Shown here: positions 18,051-26,133 of the stretch, one piece after another
Layout: every line of letters starts with the position of its first letter
Numbering within the stretch: the stretch's first letter is position 1
Assembly: GCA_029265905.1 (NCBI GenBank)
Contig: JAJUGR010000021.1
Span: 1 to 42,184 of the forward strand
From: Sporomusaceae bacterium
Lineage (GTDB): Bacteria > Bacillota > Negativicutes > Acidaminococcales > JAJUGR01
Direction: 5' to 3'
DNA length: 42,184 bases
Translations under genes and position numbers: made by a program
Notes under the pieces: generated by a model
Databases searched by the model: none
What the model was told of the DNA's origin: nothing
What the model saw: only the letters and a program-made list of their open reading frames with translations

Positions 18051-18677
18051 CTACATTCGGCGCTCCACTTCGGCCAACACGGTTTTTTCTACGCAGAGGG
18101 CTTGGTTTAGTAAGGAATTAGCTTCCGCTAGCGTCACCTGATTAAATTCGGCATCATGAATGATGCTAAGATTAATTTTAACATTATAAAAAGCGCTTTG
18201 TAAACCAGCCCGGGCCAGCAAGGCCGCCACGGCGGCGTCGCTCACGGCGTGCGGGTTGCCCGCTTGCGCCGCAGTCTCAGCCAATTCCAGCACGCGCAGG
18301 CAGGCGCGCATCGCCGCCAGCGGGGCCGCCGCCGCCGCCTTCGCCGCTTCCTGGAGGCGTTCATTGCGCGCCGCTTTCTCCGCTTCGGTCGCCTTCGGCA
18401 ATTTATAGCAGGACATCAGTTCCAAGAAGGCGTCGGTGTCCTGCTGCATCAGCCAGACAAGCGTTGACCGAAGCTCATCGGCTTCCCGTAGCACTTCCGC
18501 CGCCGTCTCCTGCTGCTCGGCAAACTTCGGATTGTTGACCGTCAGCTGGCAGACCATTGCCGCCAGCGCCGCCCCCATCGCTCCGCTCAGGGCGGCCGCC
18601 GAGCCGCCGCCCGGCGCCGGAGATTTTGACGCCAAAGAGGCTAAAAAGTCGCCGCAGGTTTGTGCTTCATAACTCAT
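18051..18677 (-). CDS. Formiminotetrahydrofolate cyclodeaminase family protein
   Basis: A 208-residue all-helical protein of the FTCD cyclodeaminase (FchA) family, with the diagnostic SPAPGGGSAAALSGAMGAAL at 19-38. FchA converts 5-formimino-THF to methenyl-THF and ammonia, a step of histidine and purine fermentation. The family is also widely annotated as methenyl-THF cyclohydrolase in anaerobes. Neighbours (nucleotidase upstream, deacetylase downstream) do not fix the role, though a nucleotidase partner is compatible with purine breakdown. Confidence 0.85.
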   Translation of the reverse strand: MSYEAQTCGDFLASLASKSPAPGGGSAAALSGAMGAALAAMVCQLTVNNPKFAEQQETAAEVLREADELRSTLVWLMQQDTDAFLELMSCYKLPKATEAEKAARNERLQEAAKAAAAAPLAAMRACLRVLELAETAAQAGNPHAVSDAAVAALLARAGLQSAFYNVKINLSIIHDAEFNQVTLAEANSLLNQALCVEKTVLAEVERRM

Positions 18678-18710
18678 CGTAAACCCTCTCTTCTTGTAAA
18701 ATAAGCATGC

Positions 18711-20231
18711 TTAGCGCTGAAGCCACCGCTCCTGCGGTTCTCCCGCCGGCAAGCTGGCGCTGCGCAGGCCGATCGCCAGCACGTCCTTCAGTTGCGCCCG
18801 CCACTCCTGCCGTTCTTTCATCGCGGAAAACCAGCTGTATTGGTCGCCGCCCGCCGCCAAAAAGCTGTTGGCCGCCACCTTATACCAGGCGCCGTCCTGC
18901 AATTCGCTGCCGTCAGCCAGTGTGATGCGCTGGATTTTGCTGCCCTGCGGCCGCGCCGCATCCGTCTGCACTTTCAGGCCGGAGAATTGCAGCACGCCAA
19001 CTTTCGTATTGAACAAGCCGTATTCCACCAGTTCGCGGATCGCGCGTCCTGTCAGTCGGCCCGTTTCCACGCTGTCGCGGAACGGCAAAACGCGGTGCAA
19101 GTCGCCGGCCGTCACCCGCCCGCCCGGCAAGTTGTCGCGCAGCGCGCCGCCGTTGACGAAAGCGACGTCCGCCTTGAAGGCCGCCCGCAGCATGTCAGCC
19201 GCATAGCAGCCCATGGGGGACAGTTGCCAGCGGTCATGCGCCAAAGCCGGAGCAGAGGTCGTGAGCACTTCCGACTGCACCACCGCCACCTGGCGGCTGG
19301 CGGAAGCCACCAGCTCCGCCGTTTTTTCATCGGCCGGATAGTTCGCCGCCGCCACGGAAACCAGCCCGGCCCCGGCAGAAACAACTTTTTTCTCCAGCCG
19401 GGAGTACAGCAGGCTCACCTTGCCCACCGCCCGGCCGTGCGAGCCGGCCTGCACGACCGGCACGCCATTGGCCTCCAGCGCCACGTCCTTATGGCTGTGT
19501 CCCGTCACGACCGCCGCCGCGCCGAGTGCGCCAGCCTGCTGCACCAAGGGTGCCGCCTCGCCGATCAGTTTTCCGTTCGCATCGGTATCGCTGCCCAAGT
19601 GGGTCAGCAAAATGATGATATCAACCTTGCCGCGCAGTTCGCCAATCGCCTGACGGGCGCTGTCGACCGGGTCGGCAAAGCGATACTGCCCGACTTCACG
19701 CGGGTGCGCCTTGAAAGCCGATTCCGGCGTCGCCAGGCCGATAACGCCGACCTTCACGCCGTCACGCTCGACAATGACATAAGGCTTGGCAAACGCGGGA
19801 CGCTGTCCGGTTGCCTTATCAAACAGATTCGCCGCCAAAAAGGGGATCGTCTGCGACTGCTTCAGCAAGCGCTCGGCCGGCATATTGAATTCGTGGTTGC
19901 CCAAGGCCATCGCCGCTACGTTGGCCCGTTGCATCACCGCCAGAACCGGCTGTCCTTCCAGCCAGTCCGCCTCCACCGTGCCGCTGAGCATATCGCCCGC
20001 GCTCAGAACGATCGTCCCCTGCGGATTGTTTTCCTGCAGCTTGCGCAGCGTTCCCACCAGCGCCGCCGCCCCTGGCTGGTCGCCCTGAGGCGCTAAGCGT
20101 CCATGAAAGTCATTGACCGTCAACACGTCGAGCATAACGAACGGCTTGTCACCCGCCGCCAGCGCAGGCGTTGCCAACACCGTCAGCAGCAAAGCCAGCG
20201 TCACCGCCAGCAAATTCCGCAATCGCATCAT
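18711..20231 (-). CDS. Secreted 5'-nucleotidase / UshA-like metallophosphoesterase
   Basis: A 506-residue protein. ATG 20231 lies 7 bases after GAGG; an upstream ATG has no such signal. A signal peptide ends near ATPALA. The metallophosphoesterase domain has NDFHGRL, SAGDMLSG, GNHEFN, THLGSD and GHSHKD, which give all metal ligands. The C-terminal 5'-nucleotidase domain includes NGGALRDNLPGG and AAGGDQY. It acts outside the cytoplasm on nucleotides or nucleotide sugars. Confidence 0.9.
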   Translation of the reverse strand: MMRLRNLLAVTLALLLTVLATPALAAGDKPFVMLDVLTVNDFHGRLAPQGDQPGAAALVGTLRKLQENNPQGTIVLSAGDMLSGTVEADWLEGQPVLAVMQRANVAAMALGNHEFNMPAERLLKQSQTIPFLAANLFDKATGQRPAFAKPYVIVERDGVKVGVIGLATPESAFKAHPREVGQYRFADPVDSARQAIGELRGKVDIIILLTHLGSDTDANGKLIGEAAPLVQQAGALGAAAVVTGHSHKDVALEANGVPVVQAGSHGRAVGKVSLLYSRLEKKVVSAGAGLVSVAAANYPADEKTAELVASASRQVAVVQSEVLTTSAPALAHDRWQLSPMGCYAADMLRAAFKADVAFVNGGALRDNLPGGRVTAGDLHRVLPFRDSVETGRLTGRAIRELVEYGLFNTKVGVLQFSGLKVQTDAARPQGSKIQRITLADGSELQDGAWYKVAANSFLAAGGDQYSWFSAMKERQEWRAQLKDVLAIGLRSASLPAGEPQERWLQR

Positions 20232-20299
20232 ATCCCTACCTCTTTCTTGCATATGTATTATCCTTACTTTAATTCGCCGGAGCTGAAAAATTTCCTGTC

Positions 20300-20339
20300 A
20301 AAAAAACAACTGGCCGGATCTTTCGATCCAGCCAGTTGT
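20300..20339 (-). terminator. Terminator of the Spy-like gene
   Basis: On the minus strand ACAACTGG pairs with CCAGTTGT, with an inner GGATC/GATCC stem (20339-20306), followed by a T-run. It is 10 bases after the stop codon. Confidence 0.88.
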
Positions 20340-20349
20340 CGAAGCTGCC

Positions 20350-20931
20350 TTATTGCTGCACTTGCGCCCGCGGGCATTCGCCCGGCGCACCGCCGCCCAT
20401 CGGACCCATCGGGCCCTGTCCGCCATGGCGGTGTCCGCGTCTTTCGTGTTTGCCGTCAGCGCGTTCCGTCATCCAGTTGATCCGTTTGTCCGCTTCTTCC
20501 TGCGTCAAGCGGCCGGCGGCAACTTGCTTTTGCAAAAACTCCTTATGCAGGCCGACCATTTTTAAGTGGCGCGCCTTCATTTGCTCCCGATCGGCATCAG
20601 TGAGCGGCTTGCGGGCAAAGTCGTCCTTTTTCATCCGCTCAAAGCGCTCCTGCATCAGCACCAGCCGCGCATCAGCCTCTTTTTGCGACAGGCGGCCGGC
20701 CTTCACGTCGTCGGCCAGGTTTTCCTTCATTAGGTTCAGGCGCTTGCCCTGAAAGTCAACAAAATCCTGTTTTTCTTCCGCCGTCATCGTTTTCGCGCCC
20801 GGTCCCCGCCCGCAGAGCCCGCCAGGGCCGCCAGGACCCATGCCGCCTCCCGGACCATACGCCGCAAAGCCAATTGCACTGAAGGCCAGAACTGCCGCCG
20901 CAGCCGTCAAACCCATAATCGATTTTTTCAT
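20350..20931 (-). CDS. Exported Spy/DUF2680-like protein with internal repeat
   Basis: A 193-residue protein with a clear signal peptide ending near GFAA and a Gly/Pro-rich linker. Two related helical units follow: KAGRLSQKEADARL, then AAGRLTQEEADKRI about 60 residues later. The tail is rich in His, Gly, Met and Pro. The charged helical repeats resemble envelope chaperones (Spy/CpxP) or DUF2680 proteins. The tail could bind metal, but no function is proven. It has a strong SD (AGGGGG) and its own promoter and terminator, so it is a single-gene unit. Confidence 0.75.
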   Translation of the reverse strand: MKKSIMGLTAAAAVLAFSAIGFAAYGPGGGMGPGGPGGLCGRGPGAKTMTAEEKQDFVDFQGKRLNLMKENLADDVKAGRLSQKEADARLVLMQERFERMKKDDFARKPLTDADREQMKARHLKMVGLHKEFLQKQVAAGRLTQEEADKRINWMTERADGKHERRGHRHGGQGPMGPMGGGAPGECPRAQVQQ

Positions 20932-20969
20932 TTGTCATACCCCCTGCTGTTTTGTGGTGGTTCCCTATG

Positions 20970-20998
20970 GCTATAACTATAGCAAGGAAGTTTGTCAA
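20970..20998 (-). promoter_or_regulatory. Promoter of the Spy-like gene
   Basis: On the minus strand TTGACA (20998-20993), a 17-base spacer and TATAGC (20975-20970), about 40 bases before the start codon. Confidence 0.65.
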
Positions 20999-21050
20999 AA
21001 GAAGGGCAAAACTGTGGCATTTTTGTGAACAAATCGCTGGGCGGCATAAG

Positions 21051-21076
21051 AAAAGCGGCCAGCTTCAGCCGGCCGC
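21051..21076 (-). terminator. Terminator of the decarboxylase gene
   Basis: On the minus strand GCGGCCGGCT pairs with AGCTGGCCGC with one mismatch and a two-base loop (21076-21055), then TTTTC. It is about 38 bases after the stop codon. Confidence 0.75.
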
Positions 21077-21113
21077 CTCTATAACGCATTTCGCTTTCCT
21101 GCCCGGGCTGTTT

Positions 21114-22292
21114 TCAGCCGGCGCAGGCCAGAAGAACTTTTTCTCCCATCAGCAGTTCGTCTTTAATTTCTTCCCACACCAGGATTTCCGTTTTGGCAAA
21201 ACCATTGAATACGGTCGCCGAAGCGGAGGTGTAAGCGCCGCAGTTCGGCACCAGCAGCACATCGTCGATCGCCAAGGGCGGCATCGGCTTGTCGCGGAAC
21301 ATGATGTCCAGCGAGTCGCAGCTCGGACCGGCAAAAGTCGACGGAATAGCGAAGCCTTCCTTGAACGGAATCAGCTCATAATCCCAATGGTCGAAAATCA
21401 CGCCGGAAAACGTGCCGTACAGGCCGTCATCCAAAAAGTACCACGGCTGACCGTTGCGTTCCGACACGCCGATGACGCGCGTAATCAGATTGACGGCGGT
21501 GCCGCAGATGAAGCGGCCCGGCTCAGCCCAAATTTCCGTATCCGGGAACAGGGCGGCCACTTCCTTGCCGATCGTAGCCAGCATTTCCCCACGGTCGAGA
21601 TCCAAGTCAGGCGTCGGAATCGGGAAGCCGCCGCCGATATCAAGAATCCGCAGGTCAAGACCCGCTTCTTTGGCATCATTGAACAGCTGCCGCGCCAGAC
21701 GCAGCGCCGTCAGATACGGTGCGACCGAAGTCATTTGGCTGCCAACATGGAAGCACAGACCAGCGGCATCAAGGCCGGCAGCCCGCGCCCGCAGGAGCAG
21801 GTCAACGGCATCGGCCGGCGAGGCGCCGAATTTTTTGTTCAGGTCCACGTGGGCGCCTGTGTTATCAATCCGAATGCGCAGCAAAACGGTTGCATTCGGC
21901 ACAGCTTTAGCCATCTTATTTATTTCGCTCTCGCAATCAAAGGTGAACTTGCGCACCCCAGTTTTGCGGCAAGCGGCAAACCCGCTCATGGTCTTTACCG
22001 GGTTTGCATATACCATCCGATGAGGCGCAACGCCCATTTCGGCCAACGCCATAATTTCGCCATCCGAAGCCACGTCAAACGACGAGCCCAGATCGGCCAA
22101 ACGGCGCACGAGGCGCAGATCCGGATTAGCCTTCATGGCGTAATACACGGAAACCATCGGCAAATGTTTCTTCAGCATGCGATAATTCGCTTCTACTTCG
22201 TCCAACGACAGAACCAACAGCGGCGTCCCGTTACGGTCAGCCAATTCACGTACTACCTGCTCCGACAAGCGGAATCCATTTGTCTTTTCCAT
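21114..22292 (-). CDS. Lysine/ornithine decarboxylase, Selenomonas type (fold III PLP enzyme)
   Basis: A 392-residue alanine-racemase-fold decarboxylase. The PLP lysine is in YYAMKANP (Lys54). HVGSQ, DIGGGFPIP, AEPGRF and the active-site Cys in GPSCD follow. From memory it aligns closely with the Selenomonas ruminantium lysine/ornithine decarboxylase, which makes cadaverine that is attached to peptidoglycan in Negativicutes. Residues in the specificity loop before the PLP lysine (VSV) are partly ornithine-enzyme-like, so the preferred substrate is open. ATG 22292 has GGGGA 8 bases upstream; GTG 22298 is too close to it. Confidence 0.9.
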   Translation of the reverse strand: MEKTNGFRLSEQVVRELADRNGTPLLVLSLDEVEANYRMLKKHLPMVSVYYAMKANPDLRLVRRLADLGSSFDVASDGEIMALAEMGVAPHRMVYANPVKTMSGFAACRKTGVRKFTFDCESEINKMAKAVPNATVLLRIRIDNTGAHVDLNKKFGASPADAVDLLLRARAAGLDAAGLCFHVGSQMTSVAPYLTALRLARQLFNDAKEAGLDLRILDIGGGFPIPTPDLDLDRGEMLATIGKEVAALFPDTEIWAEPGRFICGTAVNLITRVIGVSERNGQPWYFLDDGLYGTFSGVIFDHWDYELIPFKEGFAIPSTFAGPSCDSLDIMFRDKPMPPLAIDDVLLVPNCGAYTSASATVFNGFAKTEILVWEEIKDELLMGEKVLLACAG

Positions 22293-22335
22293 ATCCACTC
22301 TCCCCTATACACCGTTTTCGTTTAGGCATGATATG

Positions 22336-22363
22336 ATTGTACCATAACCCCCCCAAAGTGCAA
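22336..22363 (-). promoter_or_regulatory. Promoter of the decarboxylase gene
   Basis: On the minus strand TTGCAC (22363-22358), a 16-base spacer with a G-run, and TACAAT (22341-22336), 43 bases before the start codon. Confidence 0.6.
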
Positions 22364-22429
22364 TAGAAAATTGGACGAAAATCAAATTTTTTTGAGGAAA
22401 ACTGGAGCCATCACGATTAACCACGATTT

Positions 22430-22467
22430 AATGCAAAAAACGCGGGATAGACCGCGTTTTTTGCATT
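22430..22467. terminator. Terminator downstream of the BtuF-like gene
   Basis: A perfect 16-base inverted repeat (22430-22445 with 22452-22467) with a six-base loop and A/T-rich arms that give a T-run on either strand. It is about 110 bases after the BtuF-like stop; the stretch between shows only a weak small hairpin near 22533-22550. Confidence 0.8.
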
Positions 22468-22579
22468 AGTTTTTCTATTGTCGAAAAATTTCACGAAGCT
22501 CGGCCAGCAGCCCGCGCCCCGCCCAAGCAAGAAAAGTCCTTCGCAAGGAGACGTTTCTTTGTGCAGCAGACAGTCGTTC

Positions 22580-23506
22580 TTACTGGCCCTGACGCCAGGC
22601 GGAAGCCAGCAATTTCGCCCCCTCAAGCAGTTGAAAAGTGGGCCTGGAGACCAGCTCCTCCGGCACAATGACAATGCCGCCGTTTTTCACAGCCCGCATC
22701 GTGTCATAGCCAGGACGGCTGCGGATCGCCGCCGGGGTAACCGCCGCATTCATCGGGCCGCGCTGGGCCACGTAGTAATCGATTTTTTCCCCTGCCGCCA
22801 CCAGCTGCTCCAGGTCGTAGGGCACGACGCTCGTCCCATCGGCGGTTGGCTTGCCGCCCAGATTGACCAGGTCGCCGCCGGCGGCGCGAATCACGCCGGC
22901 CGGAATTGAATCGCCCGTCACCGTCCGCTGATTGGACGACACCTCAAAGAAAACCTGCGGCCGCTTGCCGGCCGACTGGCGATCCAGCGCCTGCAGTTCC
23001 CGGTGGAAAGCCGCCAGTTTTTCCTTCGCCGCCTGCTCCCGGCCGGTCAGAGCCGCCAGCCGTTCAATGTAGCCATCAAACTCGGCAAACGTATCCGGAT
23101 AGAACGAGGCCACCACCACGCCGGCGTTTTCCATCGCCCGGACAAACTCCGGATGGGCCCGGCGCACGAACGGCCGCACCAGCACCAAATCCGGCTCCGC
23201 CGCCAGGATTTTTTCCGGATCGGCCCGGTAATCAAACACCGGCCTGTTTTTCACCGCCGCGGCCGTTTCCGTCCGGCTGACGCCGATGATTTCCTTGTCC
23301 AGGCCCAGCGCCACGAGGTTTTCCGTATGCGCGGCATACAAGGAGATGATCCGCTTCGCCGGTTTGGCGAGCGCAATCGTCTTGCCCGCGTCGTCCGTCA
23401 CCCGGATGGCCGCGTTATTCGATGCCGCCTCCTTTTTATCCGCCTTGCCGCACCCGGCTGCCGCCAGGAGCAGCAGAACCAAACCTACCGTTAGAAGTTT
23501 TCTCAC
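22580..23506 (-). CDS. ABC transporter substrate-binding lipoprotein (BtuF/FecB family)
   Basis: A 308-residue lipoprotein with a hydrophobic signal ending in the lipobox AAAGC (Cys19). A helical-backbone binding fold follows (RIISLYAAHTENLVALGL). It delivers a corrinoid, heme or iron chelate to the importer encoded just upstream. The GTG start at 23506 overlaps the ATPase stop (GTGA) with AAGGAG upstream; the longer open frame is a shadow of the ATPase gene. The linked cobI makes a corrinoid or cobalt-related substrate the best guess. Confidence 0.85.
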   Translation of the reverse strand: MRKLLTVGLVLLLLAAAGCGKADKKEAASNNAAIRVTDDAGKTIALAKPAKRIISLYAAHTENLVALGLDKEIIGVSRTETAAAVKNRPVFDYRADPEKILAAEPDLVLVRPFVRRAHPEFVRAMENAGVVVASFYPDTFAEFDGYIERLAALTGREQAAKEKLAAFHRELQALDRQSAGKRPQVFFEVSSNQRTVTGDSIPAGVIRAAGGDLVNLGGKPTADGTSVVPYDLEQLVAAGEKIDYYVAQRGPMNAAVTPAAIRSRPGYDTMRAVKNGGIVIVPEELVSRPTFQLLEGAKLLASAWRQGQ

Positions 23507-24279
23507 CCCGTCGCACGCTCCTTGCCCGCCGTAACGGCGAGCCCCCGTTTTCCCACCTTGACGGCCTCGACCGAAAAGGTGTCCCGCACCCAAGCCGGCT
23601 CCAAGCCCTGCTCCGCCGGCCCGGCATAGGCGACGCGCCCGTCCCGCAGCAGCACCACCTGATCGGCATACTGGCTGGCCAGGTTCAGGTCGTGCAAAAT
23701 CGCCAAGACCGACAATTCGCCCCGGCGCACTTTGTCCGCCAGCAGGTCCAGGCAATGAATCGCCTGGTACATATCCATATTAGCGAAGGATTCGTCAAGA
23801 ATCAACAGGCGCGGCTCCTGCGCCAGCGCCTTGGCCAAAAAGACCCGCTGCCGCTCCCCGCCGGACAGTTCCGTAATCAGGCGGTCGGCAAAGCGAAGGG
23901 TGTCCGTCTCGTCCATCACTCGCTCGGCAATGTCCAGATCCGCTTGTGAATTGGGCGCAAACCGGCTGCGGTGCGGCGTCCGGCCCAGCAGCACCAAGTC
24001 AAGGCAGGTGTAGGGAAAGTGGACCTCCATATTTTGCGGCACCGTGGCAATCAGCCTGGCCCGCTCCTCGTCGCTGTAGCCGCGGCACTCCCGGCCAAAC
24101 ATGGTTAGCTCGCCGGCATAATCGGTTCGCTCGCCGGTGACGAGGCGCAAGAGCGTCGTCTTGCCGGAGCCGTTCGGCCCCAGGACAACGGAGAAAAGCC
24201 CGCCTTTGAGCTGGAAATCAACCCCCTGCAGCACGGGTGCCGCCCGGTATGAAAAGGAAACCTGACTGGCTGTCAACAT
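23503..24279 (-). CDS. ABC transporter ATPase (BtuD/FecE family)
   Basis: About 258 residues. In the frame counted from GTG 24288, Walker A is GPNGSGKTT at 37-45, the signature LSGGE at 141-145 and Walker B LLILDE at 161-166. Walker B continues SF where DEPT is usual; the catalytic Glu is kept. ATG 24279 is preferred because AGGTG lies six bases before it. GTG 24288 directly follows the permease stop and is the alternative. It powers the importer with the permease upstream and the lipoprotein downstream. Confidence 0.88.
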   Translation of the reverse strand: MLTASQVSFSYRAAPVLQGVDFQLKGGLFSVVLGPNGSGKTTLLRLVTGERTDYAGELTMFGRECRGYSDEERARLIATVPQNMEVHFPYTCLDLVLLGRTPHRSRFAPNSQADLDIAERVMDETDTLRFADRLITELSGGERQRVFLAKALAQEPRLLILDESFANMDMYQAIHCLDLLADKVRRGELSVLAILHDLNLASQYADQVVLLRDGRVAYAGPAEQGLEPAWVRDTFSVEAVKVGKRGLAVTAGKERATG

Positions 24280-24288
24280 CACTGTCAC

Positions 24289-25362
24289 CTACCCCATTTG
24301 TTTGGCGCGCTGCCGGAAGATATAAAAGAAGAAGGGCCCCCCCAGAAGGGTCGTCAAGACGCCGACCGGCACTTCCACCGCCACTAGCGTGCGCCCGGCC
24401 AAATCAGCCGCCGCCAGCAGCACGGCGCCGCCCAAAGCCGCCAGCGGCACCAGCGTGCGGTTGTCCGAGCCGAAGAACAGCCGCAAAATATGCGGAACGA
24501 TCAGGCCAACAAAGCCGATGATGCCGGACACCGAAACGGCGGCGGCGGTTAAAAAGGCGGCCGCCGCCAGGAAAAAGCGGCGCGCGCGGGCCGGGTTCAA
24601 ACCCAAGTTTCTCGCTTCCCGGTCGCCCAGCGACAACAAATTCAAATCGCCGGCAAACAGCGCCACGCCAACGACAACCGGCGCCACCAGCACCCAGGCG
24701 CTCGCCGCCTGTTCCCAGTTGCGCGCTGCCAGAGAACCGATCAGCCAGTTGACGATTGCCGCCACCTGCTCGCCTGACAGGCTCTTGACGAAGCTGATCG
24801 CCGCCGACAGCACCGAGCTGACGATAATGCCGCTGATAATCAGGTTGGCCGGCGACAGCACGCCGCCGGCGCGCGCCAAGGCGAGCACAACCAGCAAGGA
24901 CGCGACCGCGCCGGTAAAAGCAAAGGCGGACACCGGCCAATCAGCATTGAAAAACATGTTGAAAAACAGCGCCAGGCTGGCGCCGAACGCCGCGCCCGGC
25001 GACACGCCCATCGTAAAGGAGTCGGCCAACGGGTTCATCAGCACCGCCTGAAAAATCACGCCGGCGACCGCCAAGGCGGAGCCGACCGCCAGGGCCGTCA
25101 TGACCCGCGGCAGCCGGATGTTCCAGACAATCGCCGCCGAAGAGGCTTTCACTTCCGCCAGGTAATGCTCCTGCCCGGTCAGCTTGCCGAGGACGATGGC
25201 CAGCACCTGACCGGGGCCCAAGTCGGCCCGCCCGCTCGAAGCCGACACAAGCACGACGACCGCCAGAAGAAACGCAAGGACCAGCGCCCCGCGCAGCGCA
25301 CGCTGGCGCCGGCGGATGAGCAGGTCCTTTAGAGTAGCCGTTATGGGAGCAGCGTCTTTCAC
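24289..25362 (-). CDS. ABC transporter permease (BtuC/FecCD family)
   Basis: A 357-residue, very hydrophobic protein with about ten membrane helices. Family motifs include NIRLPRVMTALAVGSALAVAG, NPLADSFTMGVSPGAAFGA and GFVGLIVPHILR. The GTG start overlaps the cobI stop (GTGA) without a separate SD, implying translational coupling to cobI. It forms the membrane channel of the importer and dimerises in this family. Confidence 0.9.
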   Translation of the reverse strand: MKDAAPITATLKDLLIRRRQRALRGALVLAFLLAVVVLVSASSGRADLGPGQVLAIVLGKLTGQEHYLAEVKASSAAIVWNIRLPRVMTALAVGSALAVAGVIFQAVLMNPLADSFTMGVSPGAAFGASLALFFNMFFNADWPVSAFAFTGAVASLLVVLALARAGGVLSPANLIISGIIVSSVLSAAISFVKSLSGEQVAAIVNWLIGSLAARNWEQAASAWVLVAPVVVGVALFAGDLNLLSLGDREARNLGLNPARARRFFLAAAAFLTAAAVSVSGIIGFVGLIVPHILRLFFGSDNRTLVPLAALGGAVLLAAADLAGRTLVAVEVPVGVLTTLLGGPFFFYIFRQRAKQMG

Positions 25363-26063
25363 GGCAGACGGCGACGCGCCAAAATAGTGGACAGGTAGTT
25401 GACATCCTCCGCCGCCACTTTTGTCACGTCAGTAACGATCTGTTCGTCCTCCAGACCGCATTTTGTCACCATGACCGCATTTTCCGCAAAACCATGCTCT
25501 TTCAGTTTGCCGACGATGCCGTCGAAATTCCGCGACATTTTCATCAAGACGACATTATTGGACGCCGTCATGATCGCCTCCACCGTTTTTTCATCTGCCG
25601 TTGCCGGCACGATGCTCAGCACGTCGTCGCCTTCCACCAGCGGATAGCCGACATGGCTGGCAATCGCGCAAAATGCGGTGATGCCAGGCACGGTTTTGAC
25701 CGGATAGCCGGCATCCTTCAGCAGCCGGTACACATAAATGTACGTGCTGTAAAACATCGGGTCGCCGAGCGTCAAAAAGACAACCGCCTTGCCCGCGTCA
25801 AGCAATTCACCGATCACGCGGCGGTTTTCCGCCCATGCGTCCGTCAGGGTGTCCTGGTGGTAAACCATCGGGAACACCAGGTGCAGGACCTCTGCGCCAG
25901 GTTTCAAGTGCGGCGTGGCAATCGTCAGCGCCGTGCTGTCCTCTTTTTTCTCGGTCCGCGGCGCAATAATGACGTCCGCATCGTGAATAACCTTGACCGC
26001 CTTTATGGTCAACAACTCCGGATCTCCTGGCCCCACGCCAATCCCGTAAAAAGTCCCCTGCAT
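25359..26063 (-). CDS. cobI: Precorrin-2 / cobalt-factor II C20-methyltransferase
   Basis: A 234-residue tetrapyrrole methylase (CobI/CbiL). The N-terminal GIGVGPGDPELLTIKA and the LTLGDPMFYSTYIY segment bind S-adenosylmethionine. It methylates C20 of the corrinoid precursor. In an anaerobe the cobalt-containing factor II is the likely substrate (CbiL function). The SD GGAGG precedes ATG 26063. It is the first gene of the corrinoid/ABC set, following serS by 70 bases. No cobalamin riboswitch fits in that gap. Confidence 0.9.
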   Translation of the reverse strand: MQGTFYGIGVGPGDPELLTIKAVKVIHDADVIIAPRTEKKEDSTALTIATPHLKPGAEVLHLVFPMVYHQDTLTDAWAENRRVIGELLDAGKAVVFLTLGDPMFYSTYIYVYRLLKDAGYPVKTVPGITAFCAIASHVGYPLVEGDDVLSIVPATADEKTVEAIMTASNNVVLMKMSRNFDGIVGKLKEHGFAENAVMVTKCGLEDEQIVTDVTKVAAEDVNYLSTILARRRLP

Positions 26064-26133
26064 GTTCTTCCTCCTTCAATTTCCAGCCCAAGGCAAAAGG
26101 ATAACTTTGTTTCCTAGGTTTTACGCAACGCTG

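Noticed and set aside
18792-20096. 434-codon plus-strand frame opposite the 5'-nucleotidase
   Set aside because: Antisense shadow of a gene with a signal peptide and all metallophosphoesterase motifs; the composition (many Arg, Gln, His) is typical of shadows.
20952-22325. 457-codon plus-strand frame opposite the decarboxylase
   Set aside because: It runs through a terminator and the promoter of the true minus-strand gene and shows no domain.
26064-26133. Cobalamin riboswitch before cobI
   Set aside because: Only 70 bases between serS and cobI and no B12-box-like sequence.
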